57,483 bases of DNA from Oscillospiraceae bacterium (lineage in GTDB: Bacteria > Bacillota > Clostridia > Oscillospirales > UBA929): positions 1 through 57,483 of the forward strand of contig JAISCT010000022.1 in NCBI GenBank assembly GCA_031265355.1, in the 5' to 3' direction. Positions 1 to 9,575 of this stretch are shown here, piece by piece. Under the pieces are notes generated by a model, which saw nothing but the letters and a program-made list of their open reading frames with translations, did no database searches and was not told the DNA's origin. Made by a program: the position numbers and the translations under genes. Positions within the stretch are counted from its first letter, which is position 1; every line of letters begins with the position of its first letter.

Positions 1-2
1 TC

Positions 3-179
3 ATGACAAGGCAGTGTCTTTCGCGTAGAATTGATAATATGGGCACCCTGCGGAATGAACTTGCAGCATGGGAAGTTCGCCGAAATTCTGAGACGGCAAA
101 AATTAATTGGCATTTCAGAACTAAGGATTCACGCAAGAGATTGATATCCTTGTATCCTAAGTTTGGGCCAACCCTATAG
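3..179 (+). CDS. IS630-family transposase, C-terminal fragment (cut by window edge)
   Basis: The frame is open from the left edge to a TAG at 177-179 and gives about 58 residues. It contains the pattern CLSRRI, then LRNELAAWE, then a run ending in a short W-x-F-R-T-x-D-x-R-x-x-L-x-x-LYP motif. This matches what I know of the C-terminal end of IS630/Tc1-mariner type transposases of bacteria. The catalytic DDE residues would lie to the left of the window. The 130 bases that follow (180-315) are AT-richer than the rest, hold no gene, and probably contain the right end of the element, but I could not assign its inverted repeat. Whether the element is intact cannot be judged. Confidence 0.75.
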   Translation: MTRQCLSRRIDNMGTLRNELAAWEVRRNSETAKINWHFRTKDSRKRLISLYPKFGPTL

Positions 180-315
180 CGTAGAATTAGCGGAAAATAG
201 TATGCGTGAATATCAATGATACAGTACACTAGGCGCGGCCACGTCGGAATCAATAAGCCGTTGTTTTTATAGGACGTTGCCAAGTCAATGAAATATCCTT
301 ATATTTCCAAATGTG

Positions 316-360
316 CACACCAAGACAGCGGCGGGTTTCCCCCGCCGCTGTCTTGGTGTG
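316..360 (-). terminator. Hairpin terminator of the dpp/cupin operon
   Basis: A perfect 20-bp inverted repeat (316-335 with 341-360) with a five-base loop lies just downstream of the stop of the cupin gene on the minus strand. The tract after it is only weakly T-rich on that strand. Its position and stem make it the likely end of the transporter operon. Confidence 0.8.
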
Positions 361-373
361 TGTTGCGTCGCGA

Positions 374-1333
374 TCAGCCGGCGTGAAAGCCGGTTACAAA
401 GCAGCCGTATTTGTGCAGAAAGTCTCGACGGGCCTCTTCGGTGGAGAGCCGGTCTGGATCGCTTGCCAGTAGGGCGGCGTGGTCCTCCAGCAGGGAAAGC
501 AGTTTCGCGGAGCAGTCACAGTCATAGAGGCAGGCGTCGCGCAGCACTTCCAGACTGTGGACGGCGTAGGGCGGGATGTGCACAATGGTGTCCGGGCCCG
601 CCACAAAGCTCTCGTCAAGGATCGTGAACCGGATCTCGCCGGTTTCGATGTAGTAGAGCTCCCAGTCGCCGTACGGGATGTCCCAGTCAATGCGCACGCC
701 TTGCCGCAGCGACGCGTGCCAGATCTCCTTGAGCTGCCCGCACTCCCAGCGGCCGACCTTTTGGCGGAGTTCAACGCCGTCAAAGGAGAAGGCGGAGAGT
801 GCAAACGACGGCGTGCGGATCTCGGGCAGGTTCTCCTTGGGAACGTTCGTGACGACTGGGGGGAACCGTTCGATGTTTTTGGCGCCGCCCAGATAGCGGC
901 GGCGAAAATCCGGCTCGTAGTACAGCCCCGGGTAACGGCTCTTGATCAGGTTCTTGTTGAGGGTGCTCTGGGCCATGTTGATGGACTGAAAGAGCTCGCG
1001 CCAGACAGTTCCCTCTTCGAGGAAGACAAAGCCGTGGGGTACGCCCGGCATCAGGTGGAGCATGTCCCCCGCCGAGGCGATGCAGCGTTTGCCGCGGACA
1101 GTCACCTCCACCGAACCCTTGACGATGAAAAAGGTCTCGCAGCCCTGTTCATGCTCGTGGTAGGGGGTGTTGTCCCCCCGATGGTAGACGGTATCGCTCA
1201 TCTCGTTCTTTTCATACGGCCCCACGGGCAGTGTGAACTGGCGGACGCATTCGGTGCCGTCGTCCAGCTCAAACAGCCAGTCCCGCTTGTCGTAGGCGCG
1301 GATCAAATACTTGTGTTTCATCGGCTTCACCAT
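374..1333 (-). CDS. Bicupin protein, last gene of a peptide-type ABC operon
   Basis: A cytosolic protein of 319 residues with two cupin folds. The N-terminal one carries a typical metal-binding pattern (YHEHEQGCETFFIVKG, then a later PHGF), and the C-terminal one a weaker version (ETGEIRFTI, then PPYAVH). No signal peptide is seen. The start at 1333 overlaps the stop of the upstream substrate-binding gene by seven bases (ATGGTGA), which suggests coupled translation; an alternative ATG lies at 1321. Two-cupin proteins include sugar isomerases, dioxygenases and small-molecule sensors, so the reaction cannot be named. Its place at the end of an uptake operon suggests that it acts on, or senses, the imported compound. 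Confidence 0.75.
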   Translation of the reverse strand: MVKPMKHKYLIRAYDKRDWLFELDDGTECVRQFTLPVGPYEKNEMSDTVYHRGDNTPYHEHEQGCETFFIVKGSVEVTVRGKRCIASAGDMLHLMPGVPHGFVFLEEGTVWRELFQSINMAQSTLNKNLIKSRYPGLYYEPDFRRRYLGGAKNIERFPPVVTNVPKENLPEIRTPSFALSAFSFDGVELRQKVGRWECGQLKEIWHASLRQGVRIDWDIPYGDWELYYIETGEIRFTILDESFVAGPDTIVHIPPYAVHSLEVLRDACLYDCDCSAKLLSLLEDHAALLASDPDRLSTEEARRDFLHKYGCFVTGFHAG

Positions 1334-2841
1334 GACCAGTCGCGGATGTTGTAGTCGAGGCTGGCGTGCGCCTCGACATTTTTCAGGTCTTTGTGTGCCG
1401 CCAGACCGCGGATGGCCGCATACAGCGGGGCGATGACGGCCTCCTCGTCCATGATCCGTACGATGTCGCGGCAGGCCTGCAGACGGGCTGCCTCGTCGGT
1501 GCTGTAGCGGTTTGTGTCGAAGGCCTCGTTGAGCGCCGGGATGTCCACGCCGCAGAAGTTCTGCCCTTCGCCTCCGCGATAGAGCGGATAGAGGTCGTCA
1601 AAGTCCATGATGCCCAACGTAGAGGAGATGAGGTTGATCTCAAAGTTGGCGGCGCGCCAGACGTCGCTGGACCAGGCGGAGCTCTCCAGCTTTTCCACCC
1701 GCACGCGGATCCCAGCTTCGCCGAGCTGTGCCTGAATGACCTCGACAGGCTTGTAATAGCGCTCGGTCTCGCGCGTCTGGAAGAGTAAGTCGAACCCGTC
1801 CGCGTAGCCGGCCTCGGCCAGCAGACGCCGGGAGAGTTCCGGGTCGTACTGGCGCCCGACATAGTCGGGATCGCTGCCCGGCAAAAAGTTCGGATACATG
1901 GAGTTGATGATCTCCCCGGCGCCTTCCATCGCACCGAGCAGCACGGCTTCCCGGTCGATGGCGTGGACCACGGCCTCGCGCAGACGTTTGTCCGCAAAAA
2001 TGCCGTTGAAATTGAAAAAGGCCCAGGTGGTGGTCGCGGAGCCGACTTCGTGGTACTGGAGATTTGGATGGGCCCGCAGGTTCTTGACGTCGGTCTGCAG
2101 CGGGGTGGAGAGCACGTCGATCTCGCCTTTCTCCAGCGCCAGGGCCGCGATGCTGCTGTCGGTGTAAACCTTGAAGGTCAGGTTCCGGATGGGTGCCGAA
2201 CCGCCGAAATAGTCCGGAAAGGCCTCAAGTTGAATCTTATTGCCGGTTTTCCATTCGATAAACCGGTAGGCGCCGGTGCCGATGGGATTGCGCAGGAAAT
2301 GATCCGGATCGGCCTCATAGAGAGACTGGGGGAACACCACCATGTACTCGGTGGAGACGCACTCCAAACCGGGGCCGTAGTGGTCCTTGAAATAGAGCAC
2401 CACATGGCGGTCGTCTTCTTTTTCCATGCGATCCATTGCGGAGGTGGAGCAGTCGGCGTGCCCGGCTTGGATGACGGTATTGTAAGAAAATACCACGTCG
2501 TCTGCGGTCATCGTCTCGCCGTTGTGGAAGACGACGTCGTCGCGGAGCGTGAAACGGATGTCCTTGCCGTCGTTGACGTATTCCCAAGACTCGGCCAGGG
2601 AGGGTGTGTAGGAGCCGTCCGCCTGGCGGACGATCAGTGTGTCGAAGATCTGGCGAGAGACGAAGCTTACGACGGTATTGGCCGCGAAGCCGGCGCAGAG
2701 CAGTTCGGGGTCGGACTCAAGGGAGACAGTGAGGGAGTCCCGGGCGCCGGCGTTGGGCGATGGGGTGTTGACGGGACTGCAGGCGCACAGGAGCAGTATC
2801 GGTGCGAGCAGCAGTGCCCACAGTCTGCGGAGCTGTTTCAT
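1327..2841 (-). CDS. ABC transporter substrate-binding lipoprotein, family 5 (dipeptide/oligopeptide type)
   Basis: A protein of 504 residues with a lipoprotein signal peptide: basic start, hydrophobic core, and lipobox cysteine at residue 21. The mature part follows the family 5 pattern, including an early DTL/LAESWEY block, the DDVVFSYN motif, a PIGTGAYRF segment and the central FNFNGIF-DKRLREAV block. Family 5 proteins bind peptides, but also nickel, haem and oligosaccharides, so the ligand is open. A strong GGAGGAGG site precedes the ATG. The gene follows the two ATPase genes, and the cupin gene overlaps its end. Unusually, the binding protein is encoded after the permeases and ATPases instead of first. 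Confidence 0.9.
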   Translation of the reverse strand: MKQLRRLWALLLAPILLLCACSPVNTPSPNAGARDSLTVSLESDPELLCAGFAANTVVSFVSRQIFDTLIVRQADGSYTPSLAESWEYVNDGKDIRFTLRDDVVFHNGETMTADDVVFSYNTVIQAGHADCSTSAMDRMEKEDDRHVVLYFKDHYGPGLECVSTEYMVVFPQSLYEADPDHFLRNPIGTGAYRFIEWKTGNKIQLEAFPDYFGGSAPIRNLTFKVYTDSSIAALALEKGEIDVLSTPLQTDVKNLRAHPNLQYHEVGSATTTWAFFNFNGIFADKRLREAVVHAIDREAVLLGAMEGAGEIINSMYPNFLPGSDPDYVGRQYDPELSRRLLAEAGYADGFDLLFQTRETERYYKPVEVIQAQLGEAGIRVRVEKLESSAWSSDVWRAANFEINLISSTLGIMDFDDLYPLYRGGEGQNFCGVDIPALNEAFDTNRYSTDEAARLQACRDIVRIMDEEAVIAPLYAAIRGLAAHKDLKNVEAHASLDYNIRDWSW

Positions 2842-2899
2842 AAAGTTCCTCCTCCAAATAACGTGAATGGTTGTTTGACACTTGAACTATCTATCTATA

Positions 2900-3874
2900 T
2901 CAACCGCCGGCCGGGCCGGGCGGGGGCGTGTCCGGGAGGCAGGCGACAAGGTGATCTTCCCCCCGCTGTGTCAGGGCGACGTCCTCCCCCAGGCACGCCG
3001 CGCGCGCGTACCGGCAGCGGGCGTGGAAGCGGCAGCCGGGGAGCAGGCCGATGGGGCTGCTCACCTCGCCGGGGAGAATCTCCGCCGTCTGCCCGCGCCG
3101 GGTCAAGTCGGGGACGGGGATGGCCCCGAGCAACGCGCGGGTGTAGGGGTGCAGAGGGCGCCTAAACAGTTCGTCGGCGTGTGCCCTCTCGACGCAGGTC
3201 CCGAGATACATCACGGCTATCTCGTTCGAAATGTGTTTGACCACACTGAGGTCGTGCGTGATGAAGAGATAGGCGAGACCAAGCCGGTCCTGCAGATCCA
3301 TCAGCAAGTTGAGAATCTGGGCCTTGATAGAGACGTCCAAGGCTGAGACCGGTTCGTCGCAGACGAGGAAACGGGGTTTCAGCACCAGCGCCCGCGCGAT
3401 GCCGATGCGCTGCCGCCGTCCGCCGTCCAGCTCATGGGGATAGCTGTTGACCAGCCGATCCGCCAGTCCCACAAGGTCCATCATACGAAAGATTTCCGCC
3501 CGCAGGTCGCTCCGGCTGCGGCAGATCCGATTCACGATCAGAGGTTCCGCAATGATCTCGCCGACGGTCAGGCGGGGGTTCAAAGAGGCGTACGGATCTT
3601 GGAAAATGATCTGAGCCTGGCGGCGGAAGCGGTTCATCGCCCGGGGGTTCATCGCGAGGACGTCCTCGCCGTCAAAGAGAACTTCGCCGCTTGTGGCCGG
3701 CAGCAGACGCAGCATCAGACGGCCCAGTGTGGATTTGCCGCAGCCGGACTCGCCCACAACGCCCAGCGTGGTCCCAGCGCGCAGGGAGAGAGTGACGCCG
3801 TCCACGGCGTGAAGCGGGCCGGCGGGGGTATGAAACACCTTGCGCAGATTGCGGGCCTCGACCAGCATACTCAT
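2900..3874 (-). CDS. oppF: Oligopeptide/dipeptide ABC transporter ATP-binding protein, OppF/DppF type
   Basis: About 324 residues. The Walker A motif GESGCGKST, the Walker B segment [12 protein letters not shown] and the C-terminal oligopeptide-transporter extension with the GCRFHARC cysteine cluster are all visible. The ABC signature reads LDGGRRQR instead of the common FSGGQRQR; this variant leaves the GG core intact. The chosen ATG at 3874 overlaps the oppD stop as ATGA, which fixes the start better than the GTG/ATG codons upstream. It pairs with OppD as the ATPase dimer under the DppB/DppC channel. Confidence 0.93.
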   Translation of the reverse strand: MSMLVEARNLRKVFHTPAGPLHAVDGVTLSLRAGTTLGVVGESGCGKSTLGRLMLRLLPATSGEVLFDGEDVLAMNPRAMNRFRRQAQIIFQDPYASLNPRLTVGEIIAEPLIVNRICRSRSDLRAEIFRMMDLVGLADRLVNSYPHELDGGRRQRIGIARALVLKPRFLVCDEPVSALDVSIKAQILNLLMDLQDRLGLAYLFITHDLSVVKHISNEIAVMYLGTCVERAHADELFRRPLHPYTRALLGAIPVPDLTRRGQTAEILPGEVSSPIGLLPGCRFHARCRYARAACLGEDVALTQRGEDHLVACLPDTPPPGPAGG

Positions 3875-4854
3875 GCGGATACGCCCCCTTCGGTCCACAG
3901 ATGGCACCGGACGTGGTGGGTTCCCCGCGCTGTATCAGGCGGCGGCGTCTGCCGGCAATGCGCCAGACAGCGGGGACACCGAGGGTGGAATTTACAGCCC
4001 GCCGGCAACCGGGCGGGGTCCGGCATGAGTCCATCGATGGGGCGCAGGCGTGCGGCGTCCGACGCCAGATGGGGGAGTGAGCTGAACAGCCCCTCGGTAT
4101 AAGGGTGGTGCGGCCCGTCGCCGAACACATCAAAGACGGTGCCGGTTTCCACAATCTCCCCGGCATACATCACCGCCACGCAGTCACAGGTTTGGGCGAC
4201 GACGCCCAGGTCGTGGGTGATCATCAGCAGGGCGGTGCCCAGCTGTTCCCGGAGGCGCCGCATCATGGCCAGCACCTGCGCCTGGATCGTGACGTCCAGA
4301 GCGGTCGTCGGCTCGTCGGCGATGAGGAGCTCCGGCTCGCAAGCCAGCGAGATAGCAATGACCACGCGTTGTTTCATCCCGCCCGAGAACTGGTGCGGAT
4401 ATTCGTGCTTGCGGTTTGCCGGAATGCCCACCATCCCGAGCATCTCGTCCACACGGGCGGACGTCTGGGCCCGGCCCTTGGGGGCGTGCAATTCCAAAAT
4501 CTCCGCCACCTGTTCTCCCACCGTCATGACGGGGTTGAGGCTGGTCATCGGATCTTGAAAAATCATGGAGATTCTGTTGCCTCGGTAACCGAGCATCGCG
4601 GATGATCGCTTGGTGAGCAGGTCGCTCCCGTCGAAGAGGACGCGGCCGCCTGTCACTTGTCCGGTGCCGGCGGGCAGCAGACGAAGGATGCTGAGTGCGG
4701 TCGTTGTCTTGCCCGCGCCGGTCTCGCCCACGAGACCCAGGGTTTGCCCGCGCCGCAAGCTGAGGGTGACACCGTTTACCGCGTGGACGACGGCCTCATC
4801 CGTCCGATAACGAACCCACAGGTCCTCAATGCGCAGCAGCTCGTCTGTCATCAT
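3871..4854 (-). CDS. oppD: Oligopeptide/dipeptide ABC transporter ATP-binding protein, OppD/DppD type
   Basis: About 327 residues. Walker A is GETGAGKTT, the signature is FSGGMKQR, Walker B is [12 protein letters not shown], and the C-terminal cysteine cluster [11 protein letters not shown] is typical of the OppD subfamily. The start is one of two adjacent ATG codons (4854 or 4851) behind a GGGAGGAGG site; the longer frame upstream lacks a site. The end overlaps oppF by four bases. It powers import through DppB/DppC. The gap of 114 bases before it (4855-4968) holds no gene. Confidence 0.93.
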   Translation of the reverse strand: MMTDELLRIEDLWVRYRTDEAVVHAVNGVTLSLRRGQTLGLVGETGAGKTTTALSILRLLPAGTGQVTGGRVLFDGSDLLTKRSSAMLGYRGNRISMIFQDPMTSLNPVMTVGEQVAEILELHAPKGRAQTSARVDEMLGMVGIPANRKHEYPHQFSGGMKQRVVIAISLACEPELLIADEPTTALDVTIQAQVLAMMRRLREQLGTALLMITHDLGVVAQTCDCVAVMYAGEIVETGTVFDVFGDGPHHPYTEGLFSSLPHLASDAARLRPIDGLMPDPARLPAGCKFHPRCPRCLAHCRQTPPPDTARGTHHVRCHLWTEGGVSA

Positions 4855-4968
4855 CTGTCCTCCTCCCATAAATATACCAATAAATGACAATTTGTAGAAT
4901 TCAACATGAATCGCCGATCGACGGCGGGTGAGGCTTTTGATACTTAAACCGGACGTTCTCCCGTGTGA

Positions 4969-5847
4969 TCAGCTCTTCAATTTGGGGTCCAATGCGTCCC
5001 GCAGGCCGTCGCCGATCAGGTTCAGCGACATGGCGGCGCTGATGATGGCGACGCCGGGGATCAGCACCAGGTGAGGAAAGTCGCGGAAAAAGTTTTTTCC
5101 CTCGCTCAGCATGGCGCCCCACTCCGGCATGGGGGACTCGATGCCGAGCCCGATGTAACTGAGACCGGAGATGGCAAGGATAGTCTGGGCCAGGTGGAGC
5201 GTCGCCTGTACGATGATGGGCCCCACGGCGTTGGGCAGCACATGGCGCAGGAAGATGCGGCGGTTTTTGGTACCGCAGGCCCGGGCCGCCTCGATGAATT
5301 CCTGTTCCTTTACCGGCATGATGGAGGCGCGGAAGATCCGGGCGAACCCCGGCACGACGCCGGCGACACAGGCGACGGCCAGGTTGACGAGTCCCGAGCC
5401 CAGGGACGCGACGATACAGATGGCGAGCAAGTTGAAAGGGACGGCATAGAAAATATCGACGACGCGCATCAGCAAATTGTCGAAGCGCCCTCCATAGAAG
5501 GCGGCGGCGCCGCCGATCGCGGCACCGAGGACGGTGGAGACCGAGATGACGAGTAGGCTCATGGACAGAGAGATGCGCGCGCCGTAGACGATGCGGGCAA
5601 AGATATCCCGCCCGTACTGGTCGGTGCCGAACCAGTGCCCGGGGCCGGGGCCCTGCAGCCGCTCGGACATGTTCTGTGCGACGGCGTCGCGGGCATAGTC
5701 CAGGAACAGATCGGCCGAGGCGGCCACGGCCAGCAGGATGAGCAGGACGGCGAGTCCAAACATGGCCATCCGGTTCTTTCGGAACCGCAGGGCCACGGCC
5801 GCCAGACGGCTGCGCTTTTTGACAGTCACCGTGAGATTGTGTGTCAA
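4969..5847 (-). CDS. dppC: Peptide-type ABC transporter permease, DppC/OppC type
   Basis: 292 residues with the standard DppC layout: an N-terminal membrane helix (residues about 22-42), a GTDQYGRDIFARI motif, then five membrane helices with the cytoplasmic EAA-type loop EAARACGTKNRRIFLRHVLPN that docks with the ATPases. The start is a TTG at 5847 that overlaps the dppB stop as TTGA and has a GGAGAGGAG site; an in-frame GTG lies at 5829. The frame continues far upstream antisense to dppB without meaning. It forms the channel with DppB. Confidence 0.93.
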   Translation of the reverse strand: MTHNLTVTVKKRSRLAAVALRFRKNRMAMFGLAVLLILLAVAASADLFLDYARDAVAQNMSERLQGPGPGHWFGTDQYGRDIFARIVYGARISLSMSLLVISVSTVLGAAIGGAAAFYGGRFDNLLMRVVDIFYAVPFNLLAICIVASLGSGLVNLAVACVAGVVPGFARIFRASIMPVKEQEFIEAARACGTKNRRIFLRHVLPNAVGPIIVQATLHLAQTILAISGLSYIGLGIESPMPEWGAMLSEGKNFFRDFPHLVLIPGVAIISAAMSLNLIGDGLRDALDPKLKS

Positions 5848-6800
5848 CGCGCTCCTCTCCTTCCTCCCACCGGCCTCACATACTGCGACTTCAGCCGAGG
5901 GTCGATGTAGACGTACAGCACATCCACCAGCAGGTTGATAAGCCCCCCGATCAGAGCGATGAACGATACCTCCGCCATCACCATCGGGATGTCTTTTTGC
6001 CGCACGGAGATCACGGCGAGGGTGCCGAGACCCGGCAGGGCAAACACGCTCTCGATGATCATGGTGCCGCCGAGCAGAGCGCTGAAGTTCAACCCGATGA
6101 TGGTGACGATGGGCATCAGGGCGTTGCGCAGCGCGTGGCGCATGATGACGGTTTTCTCCGGCGCGCCTTTGGCCCGGGCCATTTTGATGTAGTCCGCCCG
6201 GATCACCTCCAGCATGTTGGAGCGGGTCGTCCGGATCAGAGAGGCGATCTGAGAGGCGGACAGCGTGATCCACGGCAGAATGAATCCGGAGAAGGAGGCC
6301 CCGCCGGTGGCGGGCAGCCAGCCCAGCGTCAGAGCAAACACGAGGATCAGTACCGTGCCAAGCCAGAACCCCGGCATCGAGGTGAGGATCAACGCGCCCG
6401 CCAGTGTGACGCTGTCGACCAAGGAATACTGCTTTACCGCCGACAACACACCGATGGGCAGGCCAACGAGGATTGTCAGCACGATAGCGCCCACGGCCAG
6501 GGTGAGGGTGGTGGGCAGGCGCGCCATAATCTCGTCAAACACCGGCAATTTGGTGCGATAAGAGACCCCAAAATCCCCCCGGAGCGCGTCGGTGAGAAAG
6601 TCCGCATACCGGACGAAGAAGGGGCGGTTCAATCCCATCTGTTCCCGTAGCGCGTCGATGCTCTCTTGCGGCGCACGATCTCCGAGTAAAATGGTCGCTG
6701 GGTCGCCGGGAGAGAACTCCAAAATCGCAAAGATGAGGAGCGAGATGCCGAGGATGACCGGAATCATCAGGGCCATCCGTTTGAGGACGTATCGGGTCAT
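5844..6800 (-). CDS. dppB: Peptide-type ABC transporter permease, DppB/OppB type; first gene of the operon
   Basis: 318 residues. The N-terminal MTRYVLKRMALMIPVILGI segment, a periplasm-side domain with FSPGDPA and GDFGVSY motifs, and the EAA loop (ARAKGAPEKTVIMRHALRNALMP) identify the family. The ATG at 6800 has a GGGAGGTG site at good spacing. The longer upstream frame is promoter DNA and is rejected. A TTGACA/TATACT promoter lies about 95 bases upstream, so this is the head of a six-gene operon running to the cupin gene. Confidence 0.93.
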   Translation of the reverse strand: MTRYVLKRMALMIPVILGISLLIFAILEFSPGDPATILLGDRAPQESIDALREQMGLNRPFFVRYADFLTDALRGDFGVSYRTKLPVFDEIMARLPTTLTLAVGAIVLTILVGLPIGVLSAVKQYSLVDSVTLAGALILTSMPGFWLGTVLILVFALTLGWLPATGGASFSGFILPWITLSASQIASLIRTTRSNMLEVIRADYIKMARAKGAPEKTVIMRHALRNALMPIVTIIGLNFSALLGGTMIIESVFALPGLGTLAVISVRQKDIPMVMAEVSFIALIGGLINLLVDVLYVYIDPRLKSQYVRPVGGRRGAR

Positions 6801-6900
6801 GTTACACCTCCCAAAACACCGCCTCGCCCGACGGCAGGATAGGAAAAAAAGGTGGGGAAATATTTTCCTAGTAAAATAATATGATATTGTTTTGAAATTT

Positions 6901-6929
6901 AGTATAGCGGAGCGCCGAGCATTTGTCAA
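6901..6929 (-). promoter_or_regulatory. Promoter of the dpp/cupin operon
   Basis: On the minus strand, TTGACA (6929-6924) and TATACT (6906-6901) are separated by exactly 17 bases. This is close to the sigma-A consensus and gives a leader of about 95 nt before dppB. Confidence 0.85.
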
Positions 6930-7028
6930 TAGAAATTTCTGTTTATATTGGGAGGCATGTTCTCCCATATACAGCATGATATATGGTACATATATACTAT
7001 ATTGTGCATGCCATACGGGGAGCGGCGG

Positions 7029-7054
7029 TGTGTCGGCGGCCCTGTATCGACACA
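7029..7054. promoter_or_regulatory. Inverted repeat upstream of the metQ promoter
   Basis: TGTGTCG (7029-7035) and CGACACA (7048-7054) are perfect complements 12 bases apart. They end about 30 bases before the metQ -35 box, a position suited to an activator or repressor. The protein that would bind is not encoded nearby. Confidence 0.35.
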
Positions 7055-7085
7055 TGAAAAAATGCAAAAACCTGAAGGTTCCCTC

Positions 7086-7114
7086 TTGACAAACGGCCGA
7101 TTGAATGGTAGGAT
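7086..7114 (+). promoter_or_regulatory. Promoter of metQ
   Basis: TTGACA (7086-7091), a 17-base spacer, and TAGGAT (7109-7114). The leader is about 63 nt, too short for an S-box or T-box, so control is more likely at transcription initiation. Confidence 0.8.
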
Positions 7115-7183
7115 AGTAGACATAATGCATAGTTTGCATATACACTAAATATATTTTGAGAAACAAGAGAGGGGAAGTTCTGT

Positions 7184-8005
7184 ATGAAAACGATCAAATT
7201 GAGGACACTCACGCGGTTCCTGGCGGTGGTGTGCGTGCTGCTTCTGCTGGCGGCCTGTCAGTCCAAAGCGGAGCCCGTGCGAATCGTAGTGGGGGCGACG
7301 CCGGTGCCCCACGCGGAGATCTTGGAGGCCGCCAAAGAGATTCTGGCCGAGCAGGGCTATACACTGGAGATCCGCGAGTTCACCGACTATGTGCAGCCGA
7401 ATCTCGCGCTGGAGAGCGGCGACCTAGATGCAAATTATTTCCAGCATCGCCCCTACTTGACCGACTTTAACGCCAACAACGAGACAAATCTGGTGGACAT
7501 CGGCGACATTCACTACGAGCCGCTGGGGCTCTATCCCGGCCGGACGACCTCGTTGGACGCGCTCCCGGACGGCGCGCAGGTGGCTGTCCCCAACGACACG
7601 ACGAACGAGGCGCGCGCGCTGCTGCTGCTGGAAGCGCAGGGGTTGCTCACGGTCGACGGGAGCGCAGGGCTGGAGGCCACGATTCAGGACATCATCGACA
7701 ACCCGAAAAATCTGACCATTGTGGAACTTGAGGCCGCCCAGATTCCCCGTTCCCTGCCGGATGTGGACGTGGCTGTTATCAACGGCAACTACGCGCTGGA
7801 GGCTGGTCTCAACGCCGCGGCCGACGCGCTGGCCATCGAGGCCAGCGATTCTCTCGCCGCAGACACCTTTGCCAACGTGATCGTGGTTCGCGCGGGCGAT
7901 GAGAACCGGGCCGAGTTGAAGGCGCTGGTGACAGCCCTGCAGAGCGACGCGCTGCGCGATTTCATCGACGCCACCTACCAAGGTGCCGTCGTCCCCAAAG
8001 GTTGA
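7184..8005 (+). CDS. metQ: Methionine-type ABC transporter substrate-binding lipoprotein (NlpA/MetQ family)
   Basis: 273 residues with a lipoprotein signal (lipobox LLAAC, cysteine at residue 25). The mature part follows MetQ: GATPVPHAEILE, then a YVQPNLALESGDLDANYFQHRPYL block that contributes to ligand binding. MetQ delivers L- or D-methionine to MetNI. The ATG follows an AGAGGGGAAG site. Here metQ is convergent to metN-metI and not co-transcribed with them, although the three products must work together. The gene has its own strong promoter. Confidence 0.9.
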   Translation: MKTIKLRTLTRFLAVVCVLLLLAACQSKAEPVRIVVGATPVPHAEILEAAKEILAEQGYTLEIREFTDYVQPNLALESGDLDANYFQHRPYLTDFNANNETNLVDIGDIHYEPLGLYPGRTTSLDALPDGAQVAVPNDTTNEARALLLLEAQGLLTVDGSAGLEATIQDIIDNPKNLTIVELEAAQIPRSLPDVDVAVINGNYALEAGLNAAADALAIEASDSLAADTFANVIVVRAGDENRAELKALVTALQSDALRDFIDATYQGAVVPKG

Positions 8006-8027
8006 CGCTGACGCAAAAACAATCTCG

Positions 8028-8080
8028 TCACAAACAAGACCCCGGTCCGGGCACAGCCCAGGCCGGGGTCTTGTTTGTGA
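8028..8080. terminator. Bidirectional terminator between metQ and metI
   Basis: A perfect 18-bp inverted repeat (8028-8045 with 8063-8080) around a 17-base loop that itself contains a short GGGC/GCCC stem. It lies between the converging metQ and metI genes and can serve both. Confidence 0.85.
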
Positions 8081-8106
8081 AAATTAACAATAATTGGGAA
8101 CTCCCA

Positions 8107-8749
8107 TCACCGCTTGTCCGTCAGCTTGGCCACTTTGGCGCCGAATTCCTGGAAGATCTGCACGATCACCACCAGCACCGCCACCGTGATCAGCATTGTG
8201 TCCCGCTGATAGCGGTAGTAGCCGTAACGGATCGCGATGTCGCCCAGTCCGCCGCCGCCCACGATGCCCGCCATGGCGGAGTAACCGAGTATGGTGGTCA
8301 GCGCGATGGCCGCGCCGAGCAGCAGCGATGGCCGCGCCTCGGGCAGCAGCACCTTCCCGATGATCTGCGACGGGGAGGCGCCCATTGACTTCGCGGCCTC
8401 CACCGCCCCTTTGTCCACCTCGCCCAAAGACGACTCCACGAGCCGGGCGATGAAGGGCGCCGCCCCCAGCACCAGGGGGACGATCGTGGCGGTAGAACCG
8501 ATGGTCGTGCCGATGACAAGCCGCGTGAAGGGCAGTACGGCGATCAGCAAAATGAGAAAGGGAATCGAACGCGCCAGGTTGACAAACAGACCCAGCCCGC
8601 TGTGGAAGACGCGCAGCGGGTGCAGACCGTCTCGACCGGTGACCACCAGCAAAATGCCCAGTGGCAGACCCAGCAGATAGGCCAGAGCGGTGGAGACGAG
8701 AGTCATGTACAATGTCTCCCAAAGCCCCCGGGCCAGCATGACAAGCACA

Positions 8750-8757
<8 letters not shown>
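8107..8757 (-). CDS. metI: Methionine ABC transporter permease
   Basis: 216 residues, the normal MetI length, with about five membrane helices and the EAA coupling loop EAAKSMGASPSQIIGKVLLPEA. The start is a GTG at 8757 that overlaps the end of metN by eight bases. It is the membrane channel of the MetNIQ importer. Confidence 0.93.
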
Positions 8758-9562
<805 letters not shown>

Positions 9563-9575
9563 GGTCCTCTCCCCC

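Larger units (their letters stand above)
6801..7183. promoter_or_regulatory. Divergent regulatory region between dppB and metQ
   Basis: 383 bases without a gene, clearly AT-richer than the surroundings. It holds one strong promoter for each direction (listed separately), a GGGAG/CTCCC hairpin near 6949-6967, a near-palindromic TATATGGTACATATA at about 6980, and a 7-bp inverted repeat at 7029-7054. The 6892-7089 open frame is not credible as a gene. Confidence 0.6.

Noticed and set aside
6892..7089. 65-codon open frame in the dppB-metQ gap
   Set aside because: It overlaps both promoters and a palindromic region; composition is not protein-like.
7086..7183. S-box, T-box or other methionine riboswitch before metQ
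   Set aside because: The leader is only about 63 nt, and no matching helices or specifier signature were seen.
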